Origin: Nonomuraea indica
GTDB lineage: Bacteria; Actinomycetota; Actinomycetes; Streptosporangiales; Streptosporangiaceae
DNA length: 64,000 nucleotides
Direction: 5' to 3'
NCBI RefSeq assembly: GCF_002850745.1
Contig: NZ_PJOK01000068.1
Location: 62,001 to 126,000 of the forward strand
A program made the translations under genes and the position numbers. Shown piece after piece: positions 9,040 to 17,867 of the stretch (the stretch's first letter is position 1; every line of letters begins with the position of its first letter). The notes below the pieces were generated by a model. That model ran no database searches. It was given only the letters and a program-made list of their open reading frames with translations, and was not told the origin of the DNA.

Positions 9040-12000
9040 TCACACGGTCGTGAGGCGGTCGAGCTCGCCGCGCAGCGCGGCGGCGCGCGGTCTCGTCCCC
9101 GACAGGAGCACCTCGGCCGTCCGCCAGTCCGCCATCGCGGCCCCCGGCGACCCCGCCGCCTTGCGTATGCGCCCCCTGACCACCAGGGCACGCGCCTGGA
9201 GCAGGGCCAGGCCCGCCACCCCGAAGTCGTGCACCGCCCTGTCGGCGTGTGCCGCCGCCGCCTGCAGCTCACCCTCGGCGAACTCCACCTGCGCCAGCCC
9301 GAGCGCGACCCGGCTCCGCATCGACGGGTCGCCGACCGACGCGGCCAGCTCCCCGGCCTCGGTGAGAGTACGGCGGGCACGCCAGAGATCACCGCGTGCG
9401 GTGTCCACCGCCGCCAGGCCCAGCAGCGCGTGACAGGCGCCGATGCGGTCGCCGGACTCGCGGACGTCCTGGAGCACACCGGCGTACGTGTCGGCCGCCT
9501 GGTCGAGCCGGCCGCGCAGGTGGTACAGCGCGCCCAGCCGGTGCCGCACCTGGGCGCCCACCCGCCGGTTGCCGGTCTCCTTGCAGATGCGGTCCGCCCG
9601 CCGCAGCAGCGCGTACGCCTCGTCCTGCGCGCCGAGGTCGAGCTGGACCTGCGCCATGTTGTGCAGCACGTACGCCTCGGCGACGCGGTCGTGCACCACC
9701 TGGAAGGTCTTCAACGCCTCCTCCCAGCGGGACAGCGCCAGCTCCAGGTCGCCGTTCTGCCGGTCCAGGTAGGCGATGTAGCGCAGCACGAGCGCCGTAC
9801 CGTGCTGGTCGCCGAGGTGATCGTACAGCCTGATGGCCCGCTCGAACTGGGCCGCGGCCTCGGCGCTCTCCCGCTGGACCAGGTGGAGCGAGCCCAGCGA
9901 GTACCGCATCGCCGCCTCGCCCCGCACGTCCCCCGCGCGGCAGGCGGCCTCGAGCGCGACCTCGTGGGTGGAGCGCCAGTCGGAGAAGTACGCCTGCGAC
10001 TCGAACAGCGGCACCGCGCCCAGTGCCAGCCTCCAGGCGTGTTCCAGACCGCAGGCGGCGGCCTGCCGGACGCCGGCCAGGATCGAGGTGCGCTCCTGGC
10101 GGTACCACGACAGCGGGTTGCCCAGCACGCGGCCGGCGCAGGAGGCGGGCAGCTCCCACCGGGAGGCGCTGCCCGCCGGCAGCAGGTGGTCGCCGGAGTA
10201 CTCGCGGCGGTGCGCCTCCTCGGTCAGGAACAGCAGCGCGCCGATCAGCCGCTCCAGGGCCGCCCCGCGTTCGTCGGCGCTCTCGCAGGCCAGCAGCCGC
10301 TCCAGGGCGAAGGAGCGCATGATGTCGTGGAACCGGTAGCGGACCGGCTCCGGCGCCGGGGTGTGCTCGATGTCCAGCAGATACGCCTCGGTCAGCTCCT
10401 CCAGCAGGTCCTCCGCGCGCAGCGGGTCGGCCTGGAGCAGCGGCGCGCCGACCCAGGCGGCGAAGCTCGGCGCCTCCGACAGCGCCAGCAGCCGGAACAA
10501 CCTGCGAGCCTGCGGGGACAACGCGTCGTAGGACAGTGAGATGCTGGCGCGCAACCCCATGTCGCCGTGGTTGAGCTCGTCGAGCCGGTGCGACTCGTCC
10601 AGCAGACGCTCCACCATGGTGGCGACGCTCCAGTGCGGCCTGGCCGCCAGCCGCGCGGCCACGATGCGCAGCGCCAGCGGCAGGCAGCCGCACAGCTCGC
10701 ACAGCCGTTCGGCGGCCTCGCGCTCCGCCTCCACCCGCTCCTGCCCGAGGATCCTGCCGAGCAGCGTGAGGGAACTGCGCGGGCTCAGCGTCCCGACCTC
10801 CACCCGGCGCGCGGCCGGCAGACCGGTCAGCCGCCTGCGGCTGGTGACCAGCACCGAACACCCGGGGTTGCCCGGCAGCAACGGCACGATCTGCTCCTCG
10901 GACATGGCGTCGTCCAGCACGATCAGCATGCGCCGCTTGCTCAGCAGGTCACGGTAGATCTCGGCACGCTCCTCGCCGCCTTCCGGCAGGGCCGATCCGC
11001 TGACGCCGAGCGCCCGCAGGAACCGGCCGAGGACGTCCACCGGGTCGACACGGCGCGTCCCCGACTGCAACTGGGCGTACAGCTGGCCGTCCGGGAAGCG
11101 GGCGGCCAGGCGATGGGCGGTGTGCACGGCGACGGTGGTCTTGCCCGCGCCGCCCCGGCCGTACAGGACCGTGACGGGCACCGCCTCCCCGGTGCCCGTC
11201 AGGTCGGTCATCCGGTCGATGACGCCCGCGCGTCCGGTGAAGTCAGGGATGGTCGCCGGGAGCAGCATGGGGATGTTGCGGCCCGGCTGGGGCCCGGGCG
11301 ACGGACGGACCTCGACCGGCGGCGGCGGGTCGATCCGCCGGGCCGGGCCGTCCGCGAGCGGCCTGCCTTCGAGCGGCCTGCCTTCGAGCATGGCCTGGTG
11401 CAGGCGCTGCAGGTTCGAGCTGGGCTCGATGCCGAGTTCGTCGGCCAGGATGGCGCGGGTGTTGCGGAAGACCTCCAAAGCCTCCGCCTGCCGCCCGGTC
11501 CGGTACAGGGCCGTCATGTGCAGCGCCCTGAGCCGCTCGCGCAGCGGATGCTCCTGGGTCAGCGCGACCAGTTCGCCCACCAGGTCGTGGCTCAGCCCGG
11601 CGTTCAGCTCGATCTCGACGCACTCCTCCAGTACGCTGAGCCGCCGCTCGTTGAGGTGGGCCACGCTCTGCTGCACCACCGCGCTGCTCACGCTGGACAG
11701 CGCCGCGCCACGCCACAGTGACAGCGCGCCGCGCAGGCAGGCCGCCGCGGCGGCCGGGTCGCCGGCCGACAGTGCCTCGCGTCCCTCACGCACCCGGGCT
11801 TCGCAGACCCGCGCGTCCAGGGTGCAGCCGTCGAGCCTCAGGACGTAGCCGGGGCTGTGGGTGCACAGGAGCTTCTCGCCGTCGGCCCCGACGAAGGCCC
11901 GGCGCAGGCCGGAGACGCAGATCTGGATCTGTTCGCGGGCGGTGCTGGGCGGATCGTCACCCCACACCGCCTCTATCAAACGGGCGACCGGAATAACCTT

Positions 12001-12111
12001 TTCCGCACCCAATAACAACATCGCCAGGACGGTCTGCTGGCGGGGACCGCCTAACTTGATCGGGAAGTTCCCCCTGCTTGCTTCCAATGGACCAAGAATA
12101 CGGATGTCCAT
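9040..12111 (-). CDS. SARP/AfsR-family regulator with NB-ARC ATPase and TPR domains
   Basis: 1023 residues. The N-terminus (1-95) is an OmpR-type winged helix (MDIRILGPLE, GGPRQQTVLAMLL, VSGLRRAF, SPGYVLRL), followed by a bacterial transcriptional activation domain to about 245. An NB-ARC ATPase follows (FTGRAGVIDRM; P-loop GRGGAGKTT near 319; LIVLDDAM; LVTSRRRL), and the C-terminus is TPR repeats. This is the AfsR-type activator architecture that switches on biosynthetic clusters. Start ATG 12111 is preceded by GAGGA. Codon 33 is TTA (bases 12013-12015), so translation probably depends on the bldA leucine tRNA. A 15-base tandem duplication near 11361-11392 makes the linker EGRPLEGRPL. It is divergent from the threonine-kinase operon and is the likely regulator of this locus. 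Confidence 0.95.
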   Translation of the reverse strand: MDIRILGPLEASRGNFPIKLGGPRQQTVLAMLLLGAEKVIPVARLIEAVWGDDPPSTAREQIQICVSGLRRAFVGADGEKLLCTHSPGYVLRLDGCTLDARVCEARVREGREALSAGDPAAAAACLRGALSLWRGAALSSVSSAVVQQSVAHLNERRLSVLEECVEIELNAGLSHDLVGELVALTQEHPLRERLRALHMTALYRTGRQAEALEVFRNTRAILADELGIEPSSNLQRLHQAMLEGRPLEGRPLADGPARRIDPPPPVEVRPSPGPQPGRNIPMLLPATIPDFTGRAGVIDRMTDLTGTGEAVPVTVLYGRGGAGKTTVAVHTAHRLAARFPDGQLYAQLQSGTRRVDPVDVLGRFLRALGVSGSALPEGGEERAEIYRDLLSKRRMLIVLDDAMSEEQIVPLLPGNPGCSVLVTSRRRLTGLPAARRVEVGTLSPRSSLTLLGRILGQERVEAEREAAERLCELCGCLPLALRIVAARLAARPHWSVATMVERLLDESHRLDELNHGDMGLRASISLSYDALSPQARRLFRLLALSEAPSFAAWVGAPLLQADPLRAEDLLEELTEAYLLDIEHTPAPEPVRYRFHDIMRSFALERLLACESADERGAALERLIGALLFLTEEAHRREYSGDHLLPAGSASRWELPASCAGRVLGNPLSWYRQERTSILAGVRQAAACGLEHAWRLALGAVPLFESQAYFSDWRSTHEVALEAACRAGDVRGEAAMRYSLGSLHLVQRESAEAAAQFERAIRLYDHLGDQHGTALVLRYIAYLDRQNGDLELALSRWEEALKTFQVVHDRVAEAYVLHNMAQVQLDLGAQDEAYALLRRADRICKETGNRRVGAQVRHRLGALYHLRGRLDQAADTYAGVLQDVRESGDRIGACHALLGLAAVDTARGDLWRARRTLTEAGELAASVGDPSMRSRVALGLAQVEFAEGELQAAAAHADRAVHDFGVAGLALLQARALVVRGRIRKAAGSPGAAMADWRTAEVLLSGTRPRAAALRGELDRLTTV

Positions 12112-12444
12112 GAATCCTCACTGTGGCATGCTGCGCCCGGAAGGGGGTATCCAAGAGATCCAGCAGGTTGCCGGGTATGAAGGGTCACGCGGGCCATCGA
12201 CCGTGCTCGCCGCGCGCATACAACCTCCACGCTCGCCCGAGCGCCCGTGTAAAGCCCCCACGAATAACCGAACTCCACGTCGGATGCTAAAAGCCCGCCA
12301 CTTTTCCCGTCAATCAGGATCCTTGTCGAAAATGGCCATTCCGAACTGGCAATAGGTCGTGAAGGGCGGATTGATAGCGGGCGCTCCCAGGCTGCTCAAG
12401 GGGGACGGACCCCCCAGGCAGGATCCGCACGAGGTGAGCTCTCT
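12112..12444. promoter_or_regulatory. Divergent promoter region, SARP gene / threonine-kinase operon
   Basis: A 333-base gap between divergent starts, lower in GC than its flanks, particularly around 12260-12360. It must carry both promoters. An inverted repeat GGGGG-ACGGA-CCCCC at 12400-12414 lies about 15 bases before the kinase ribosome site and could be an operator or a hairpin in the leader. I could not assign SARP heptamer repeats with confidence. No gene is seen in it. Confidence 0.4.
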
Positions 12445-13326
12445 GTGAGACGGACGACCAGCGTGGACACGCGTGTCGGCCACGGGCACTGTTTCGGCAC
12501 CTTCGGCGAACTGATCCAGGGGGCGCTCCCTCCCGACGGGCGCGACTTCCTGGTGACAGTGCCGGTGGCACGCTGGTCGCACGCGCGGTTCGTCCCCGAG
12601 CCCGGCTGGCCGATACGGGTCAGGCCCGGCGGCAAGAGCAAGTCCCGGCTGCTGGTCGAACGCATGCTGCGCGGTCACGGGTGGGACGGCGGCGGCGTGC
12701 TGACGATCACCAGCACGCTGCCGGTGGGCAAGGGCATGGCCAGCTCCTCCGCCGACCTGGTGGCCTCGGCACGGGCGGTCGCCAACGCCTTCGGGCTCAC
12801 GCTGCGGCCCTCGAAGATCGAGGACGCGCTGCGCGGCATCGAACCCAGCGACGGGGTCATGTACGACGCCGCCGTCGCCTTCTGCCACCGCGAGGTCACG
12901 CTCCTGCACGAACTGGGCGCCCTGCCCGCCCTCACGATCGTCGGCATGGACGAGGGCGGGACCGTGGACACGGTCGCCTTCAACCAGATGCCCAAGGCGT
13001 ACACCGCGGCACAGACCCAGGAATACGCGGCGATGCTGGCCGCGGCGGGCCGGGCCGTACGCGACGGCGACGCCCGCACGCTCGGCCGCCTGGCCACCCG
13101 CAGCGCCGAGATGAACCAGCGCCTCCAGCCCAAGCGGCTGCTGCGGCCGGCCATGGAGCTCAGCGCGCGGACGGACGCCCTCGGCGTGCTCGCCGCGCAC
13201 AGCGGAACCCGGCTGGGAATCCTGCTGGCCGACGCCGACCCCGACTACGACCGCAAGCTGGCCCACCTGTCAGCCGCCTGCGGGCAGCTGACCGACTCCG
13301 TGCACGTCGAATACACGCTTCGCTGA
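12445..13326 (+). CDS. PduX-type GHMP kinase, probable L-threonine kinase
   Basis: 293 residues. The N-terminal GTFGELIQG and the ATP loop STLPVGKGMASSSADL near residues 90-105 are the hallmarks of the L-threonine kinase (PduX) branch of GHMP kinases. In cobalamin biosynthesis that branch makes O-phospho-L-threonine from threonine and ATP. No cobalamin genes are nearby. Instead a cysteine-synthase-like PLP enzyme starts 23 bases downstream, so phosphothreonine is more likely an activated substrate for beta-replacement. Start is GTG 12445 with GAGGTGAG upstream. It is first gene of a three-gene operon. O-phosphorylation of a related hydroxy amino acid (serine, homoserine) remains possible. Confidence 0.88.
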   Translation: MRRTTSVDTRVGHGHCFGTFGELIQGALPPDGRDFLVTVPVARWSHARFVPEPGWPIRVRPGGKSKSRLLVERMLRGHGWDGGGVLTITSTLPVGKGMASSSADLVASARAVANAFGLTLRPSKIEDALRGIEPSDGVMYDAAVAFCHREVTLLHELGALPALTIVGMDEGGTVDTVAFNQMPKAYTAAQTQEYAAMLAAAGRAVRDGDARTLGRLATRSAEMNQRLQPKRLLRPAMELSARTDALGVLAAHSGTRLGILLADADPDYDRKLAHLSAACGQLTDSVHVEYTLR

Positions 13327-13349
13327 CATCTCTGAAGGGGATTTCGCGT

Positions 13350-14411
13350 ATGAGGTTCGACAGCGTCATCGACGCGATAGGCCACACCCCGCTCGTCCGG
13401 CTGCGCTTCGACGACGCCCCCGAGGTCGAAGTCCACGCCAAACTCGAACTGCAGAACCTCTACGGCATGAAGGACAGGGTCGCCCGGCAGGCGATCCTGC
13501 ACGCCCGCGACACCGGCGACCTGGCCCCCGGCGCGCCGGTCGTGGAAAGCTCCTCGGGGACGATGGCGCTGGGCATCGCCCTCGTCGGCCGCGCGCTCGG
13601 CCATCCCGTCCACATCGTCACCGATCCCCGCATCGACCCCCTGACACTGGCCAAACTCCGTGCCCTCGGGGTCCGGGTGCACATCGTCTCGCACATGACC
13701 GGCCAAGGGTGGCAGAGCGCCCGCCTGGAGCGACTGGAGGAGTTGCTGCGGGTGATGCCCGACGCCTTCTGGCCCCGGCAGTACCGCAACCCGCAGAACC
13801 CCCTGGCCTACCGGACGCTCGCCGCGGAGCTGATCCGCGACCTGGGCCACGTCGACGTACTGGTGGGATCGGTGGGCAGCGGCGGGTCGCTGTGCGGGAC
13901 GGCCAGGGCGCTGCGCGAGACGATGCCCGAACTGTGGACGGTCGGCGTCGACGCGGTGGGCAGCGCGCTGTTCGACCAGCCCGACCGGCCCACCCGGCTG
14001 CAGAGCGGACTGGGGAACAGCCTGATCCCCGGCAACCTCGACCCCGGCCAGATCGACGAGGTGCACTGGCTGAGCGACAGGGAGGCGTTCGCCGCGACCC
14101 GCCAACTGGCCGCCGAGCAGGCGCTGTTCTGCGGCAACACCTCAGGGTCGGTGTACCGGGTACTCGGCCACCTGCGCCGCTCGGCGCGGCCCGGCACGCG
14201 GATCGTCGGGATCTTCCCGGACCGGGGGGACCGCTACCACGCCAGCGTGTTCAGCGCCGAGTACTGGCACGAACACGGCCTGGACGAGATGAAGGACCGG
14301 CCCTCGCCGGTCCGCGTGGACTACGGGCAGCCGGTGTCGGCCTGGTCGTACTGCCTGATGCCGCGCCCCGGGGAGGTGGAGGATGTCGCGGGGACGGCTG
14401 CTGTTCGTTGA
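13350..14411 (+). CDS. Cysteine-synthase-like PLP enzyme, probable beta-replacement on phosphothreonine
   Basis: 353 residues of fold-type II PLP enzyme. Start ATG 13350 follows GAAGGGG. It opens with IGHTPLVRL; the PLP lysine is K41 in YGMKDRVARQ; the substrate loop is ESSSGTMALGIA; the phosphate-binding loop is VGSVGSGGSLCGT. It resembles CysK/CBS and the phosphoserine-using SbnA/Pac19-like enzymes. In those systems a phosphorylated serine or threonine loses phosphate and the PLP-bound aminoacrylate or aminocrotonate accepts an amine or thiol. With a threonine kinase upstream, a 2,3-diaminobutyrate-type or beta-methyl product is expected; the nucleophile is not known. The ATP-grasp gene overlaps its end by 29 bases. 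Confidence 0.88.
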   Translation: MRFDSVIDAIGHTPLVRLRFDDAPEVEVHAKLELQNLYGMKDRVARQAILHARDTGDLAPGAPVVESSSGTMALGIALVGRALGHPVHIVTDPRIDPLTLAKLRALGVRVHIVSHMTGQGWQSARLERLEELLRVMPDAFWPRQYRNPQNPLAYRTLAAELIRDLGHVDVLVGSVGSGGSLCGTARALRETMPELWTVGVDAVGSALFDQPDRPTRLQSGLGNSLIPGNLDPGQIDEVHWLSDREAFAATRQLAAEQALFCGNTSGSVYRVLGHLRRSARPGTRIVGIFPDRGDRYHASVFSAEYWHEHGLDEMKDRPSPVRVDYGQPVSAWSYCLMPRPGEVEDVAGTAAVR

Positions 14412-15582
14412 GTCCAACACGACCGGATCAGGCATGCTGGCCCTGCGTACGGCGGCCCGGCTCGGGTACGAGCCCGTGCTGCTGACCTCCGATCCCGCAC
14501 GCTACCGGGGGCTGCGCGAGACGGGAGCGCAGGTGGTGCGGTGCGACACCTCCCGCGTGACGGCGGTGCGGCCGGCGCTGCCGGGCAGGGTCGCCGGTGT
14601 CACCACGACGAGCGAGTTCTTCCTGCCCGTGGCCGCGGCGTTGGCGCAGGAACTCGGGCTGCCCGGCAATCCGGTGGACGTCGTACGAACATGCCGGGAC
14701 AAATCCGCGGTCAGGCGGCGCCTGGCCGAAGCCGGGATACCACAGCCGCGCTGGGCCTGCGCCCGCTCGCCCGAGGAGATCCCCGACGCCGTCGCGGCTG
14801 TCGGGCTGCCGTGCGTGGTCAAGCCGGTGGACGACTCCGGCTCGGCCAACGTGCGCATCTGCGGAACCGTACGCGAGGCGCAGGCCCAGGCACGGGCCGT
14901 GCTCGCGGTCCGCCACAACGTCAGGGGCCAGCCGACAGCGGGTGTCGCCCTCGTGGAGGAGTACGTGGCGGGGCCCGAATACAGCGTCGAGATGTTCTCC
15001 GGACGGTGCGTCGGCGTCACCCGGAAAGTGATGGGCGCGCCGCCGTACTGTGTGGAGCTCGGCCATCTCCATCCCGCCGACGCCGACCCCGCGCTGGCCG
15101 AGACCGTACGCGCCGCCCTCAAAGCGCTCGACGTCCGCGTCGGACCCACCCACACCGAGATCAAGGCAGGCGCGCTCATCGAGATCAACTGCCGTCTCGC
15201 CGGCGGCATGATCCCCGAGCTCATCCGCCTGGCACGCGGCGTCGACCTGCTGGAGCAGCAGGTGCGTTGCGCCGTCGGGGCCGCCCCCGACCTCGAACCC
15301 CGGACGGACGGCTGGGCGGGCATCCGGTTCTTCACCGCCCGCCGCACCGGGACGCTGCGTGACGTCCTCGGCCTGGACCACGCCCGCCGTACGCCCGGCG
15401 TCACCCAGGTCACGATGACCGCGCGGCGGGGCGCACCGGTGCGCCCGCCCCGGACCGCCTACGACCGGCTCGGCTTCGTCATCGCGGCGGGCGATTCCCC
15501 TGCCGCCGTCACCGCGTCGCTGTCCGCCGCTGCCCGCCGCGTGGTCCCGGTGATCACCGCGCGGACCGCTTCGACCGCGTAG
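14383..15582 (+). CDS. ATP-grasp carboxylate-amine ligase
   Basis: 399 residues, start ATG 14383 with a very strong ribosome site (GGGGAGGTGGAGG), coupled to the PLP gene by overlap. The N-terminal domain begins LLFVESNTTGSGMLAL, typical of ATP-grasp ligases found with cysteine-synthase-like partners. The central grasp shows VVKPVDDSGSANV, LVEEYVAGPEYSVEM and the metal/ATP site IKAGALIEINCRLAGGM. The family activates a carboxylate as acyl phosphate and joins it to an amine. Context suggests it ligates the product of the two upstream enzymes, or adds it to a peptide. The last about 120 bases overlap the convergent aldolase-like gene. Confidence 0.9.
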   Translation: MSRGRLLFVESNTTGSGMLALRTAARLGYEPVLLTSDPARYRGLRETGAQVVRCDTSRVTAVRPALPGRVAGVTTTSEFFLPVAAALAQELGLPGNPVDVVRTCRDKSAVRRRLAEAGIPQPRWACARSPEEIPDAVAAVGLPCVVKPVDDSGSANVRICGTVREAQAQARAVLAVRHNVRGQPTAGVALVEEYVAGPEYSVEMFSGRCVGVTRKVMGAPPYCVELGHLHPADADPALAETVRAALKALDVRVGPTHTEIKAGALIEINCRLAGGMIPELIRLARGVDLLEQQVRCAVGAAPDLEPRTDGWAGIRFFTARRTGTLRDVLGLDHARRTPGVTQVTMTARRGAPVRPPRTAYDRLGFVIAAGDSPAAVTASLSAAARRVVPVITARTASTA

Positions 15583-16583
15583 TCCACATCGTCCAGGCCG
15601 ACCCCGACATGCGTCACCGCCCTCAGCCGCTCGTGCCCCAGCTCCGCCACCGCCACCCCCCGCGCGCCCACCTCCTCGATGAAACGCCCGTGGTCCATGC
15701 CCGGCACCCGGAAGAACACCATGTTCATCCCGCTGGACACCACCTCGACGCCCGGCGTGGCCGCCAGTCCCTCCGCCAGCCGCCCAGCGGTCTCGTGGTC
15801 GTGCGCCAGCCGGTCCCTGTTCTTCAGCGCCACGATCCCCGCCGCGGCCAGAACCCCGCTCTGCCGCATCCCGCCGCCGAGCATCTTGCGGATACGCCGT
15901 ACCTCCCGGACGAACGCCGCCCGCCCCACCACGACGGACCCGACGGGCGCCCCGAGCCCCTTGGACAGGCAGAACTGGACGGAGTCCGCGCAGGCGGCGA
16001 TCTCCTGGGCGGGCACCCCGCTGCTCACCGCGGCGTTGAAGATCCTCGCCCCGTCGAGATGCACCGCGATCCCATGACGCCGCGCCAGCTCCGCCACCTC
16101 CCGCACGCGGGCCTCGGGGAGGATCTTCGCCCCGGCGTGGTTGGCCGGGTTCTCCAGGCACAACACCCTCGGCACCGCGAACTGCGGATCGTCCACGTCG
16201 CCGGGCAAGGCCGCCAGGATGTCACCCGGCTCGAAACCGCCGTCGGCCCGATTCAGGATCGGGCGATACACCACCCCGCCGCACACCGAGGCCCCTCCAG
16301 CCTCATACCGGTAGATGTCCGAATCCATCCCTACGAGCGCCGCGCTCCCACGCGGGCAGTGCGCCATGATGGCGGACAGGTTGGCCATGGTCCCGCTCGG
16401 CATGAAACACCCCGCCTCCTTGCCGAGCACCCGCGCGGCCATCCCCTCCAGCTCCCGGACGGTGGGGTCCTCCCCGTAGACGTCGTCCCCCAGCTCGGCC
16501 GCCACCATGGCCTCACGCATCTCCCGGGTCGGCAGGGTGAAGGTGTCACTCCGAAGCTCGACCCGGCGGGATGTCACGCGCAT
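15459..16583 (-). CDS. Threonine-aldolase-family PLP enzyme (beta-eliminating lyase superfamily)
   Basis: 374 residues from ATG 16583, which has an ideal GAGGAGG 7 bases upstream; a TTG directly before it is not needed. Family landmarks: LRSDTFTLPT at the N-terminus, HLDGARIFNA (Asp178), and the PLP lysine K208 in CLSKGLGAPVGS. Low-specificity threonine aldolases interconvert threonine and glycine plus acetaldehyde. The usual PLP-stacking histidine before IYRYEAGG appears to be Asp89 (MDSDIYRYEAGG), so the reaction may differ. A C-terminal tail of about 30 residues beyond the normal family length overlaps the convergent ATP-grasp gene. Both the glycine-using NRPS and the threonine kinase make a threonine/glycine enzyme relevant here. 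Confidence 0.88.
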   Translation of the reverse strand: MRVTSRRVELRSDTFTLPTREMREAMVAAELGDDVYGEDPTVRELEGMAARVLGKEAGCFMPSGTMANLSAIMAHCPRGSAALVGMDSDIYRYEAGGASVCGGVVYRPILNRADGGFEPGDILAALPGDVDDPQFAVPRVLCLENPANHAGAKILPEARVREVAELARRHGIAVHLDGARIFNAAVSSGVPAQEIAACADSVQFCLSKGLGAPVGSVVVGRAAFVREVRRIRKMLGGGMRQSGVLAAAGIVALKNRDRLAHDHETAGRLAEGLAATPGVEVVSSGMNMVFFRVPGMDHGRFIEEVGARGVAVAELGHERLRAVTHVGVGLDDVDYAVEAVRAVITGTTRRAAADSDAVTAAGESPAAMTKPSRS

Positions 16584-16783
16584 CAACGGCCTCCTCTACG
16601 TCGCCACTGCGACCGAGGCTCGCCCGCGTCGCTATCCACCCGCCTTCCGCCACCTATCCTCCGCACCCGATCCACGGCCGGACACCCCCGGCGGCCCGCC
16701 TTGGTCACCGCGCCACCCCCTTCCCCCCGGCTGTCCGCCCGGTGAAAGCTCCTGACGGCCGATGCGCAGTACGATGGGCATCG

Positions 16784-17248
16784 ATGATCACAAGTCCAAG
16801 CCTGCGGCCGGCCGAACCCGGCGACTACGATCGCATCGTCGGCGTGGTGGACGACTGGTGGGGACGGCCGATGCGCTCGCTCCTGCCCCGGCTGTTCCTC
16901 GACCACTTCCACCGCACCAGCCTGGTGGCCGAGGACGACGACCGGCTGGCGGGGTTCCTCATCGGATTCCTCTCACCCTCGGTGCCCGACACCGCCTACA
17001 TCCACTTCGTCAGCGTCGCGCCCGAACTCCGCGGCAGCGGGCTGGCCCGCCGTCTCTACCAGCGGTTCTTCGACATCGCCGCAGCCGAGCATCGGGTGAG
17101 GATCCAGGCGATCACCTCACCGCAGAACCACGCTTCCGTCGCCTTTCACACCGCGATGGGCTTCACGGTCACCGGCCCCGTCATCGACTACGACGGCCCG
17201 ACAGCCGACCGGATCGTCTTCCAGCTCCACCAACCGCCGCGACGGTGA
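16784..17248 (+). CDS. GNAT family N-acetyltransferase
   Basis: 154 residues from ATG 16784. The fold is clear from SLRPAEPGDYDRI at the N-terminus, FLIGFLSPS (beta 4), and the acetyl-CoA loop VAPELRGSGLARRLYQRF, then the C-terminal NHASVAFHTAMGFTV block typical of small-molecule or protein N-acetyltransferases. Substrate cannot be told from sequence. It is monocistronic, divergent from the aldolase-like gene with 200 bases between. No strong ribosome site is seen before the ATG, and a start slightly upstream is possible. Confidence 0.85.
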   Translation: MITSPSLRPAEPGDYDRIVGVVDDWWGRPMRSLLPRLFLDHFHRTSLVAEDDDRLAGFLIGFLSPSVPDTAYIHFVSVAPELRGSGLARRLYQRFFDIAAAEHRVRIQAITSPQNHASVAFHTAMGFTVTGPVIDYDGPTADRIVFQLHQPPRR

Positions 17249-17867
17249 CGCCGCCCCGGGCCTGTCCTCGCGTCGGCGGGGCGAAACGGTCTCGGTTCAG
17301 GCGTACGCGTACGGTGACGGATGGCGTGAACCAGATCGACCGGGTGGGCGGAGGATGCGATGTCGGGAGAAGCACCCGCGGGCGGCCTGAGCGAGGACGT
17401 TAAGGTCTACGAAGTGGACCGCGAAGGCGACGAGGACAGCCCCTGCGGAGATCGTCTGCCCACAGTCCTCGGCGGGCTCGCACTCGTCGAGCCGCCGCCA
17501 GAGGCAGACCGATGAGACCCTTGCCGACGAGCAGGCGCAGTCCCGAGCCGAGGGAGCCGCAGGCGGGCAAGGCGCCGCCGTAGGCGCGCTCCGGTGCAAA
17601 TGGGATTCTCACATTCAGAAATGACAATACAAAAGAGTCGTGCCATGCAGACGGCACCGCGGCGATCTCAACCAGCTCACCCGGCTTAGAGGGTGTCTTG
17701 GAACTGGCTGAAACGATTTTTCCGGGACAAAGACGAGACGCATCAGCTTCGGACCTTTCTTGGAGAGACACCGCGGAGCTGCGACGGTTTAGCACTCGTG
17801 TGTGCGGATGTTCACTGTCTGGTAGAAGACGCATGCAAAAGGAGATCTTGGATGGTAGCTTCGCGAG
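17249..17867. other. Intergenic stretch without a recognised gene
   Basis: A 619-base stretch between the GNAT and WD40 genes. Short open frames exist on both strands but none shows a family motif together with a ribosome site. The part from about 17590 to 17870 is clearly less GC-rich than the rest of the window, which suggests foreign or decayed DNA and probably includes the promoter of the WD40 gene. A 15-residue frame (ATG 17852, preceded by AAAAGGAG) overlaps the WD40 start and could be a leader. Confidence 0.4.

Noticed and set aside
12310..13266. Minus-strand frame opposite the threonine kinase
   Set aside because: No ribosome site or family similarity; the plus-strand PduX-like protein is unambiguous.
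17684..17705. Segment beginning GAGGGTGTCTTGG, like some insertion-sequence ends
   Set aside because: No matching inverted partner was found near the transposase or elsewhere in the window.
17400..17834. 144-residue minus-strand frame in the gap before the WD40 gene
   Set aside because: Low complexity, Arg-rich end, no start context or family. Kept only as part of the intergenic note.
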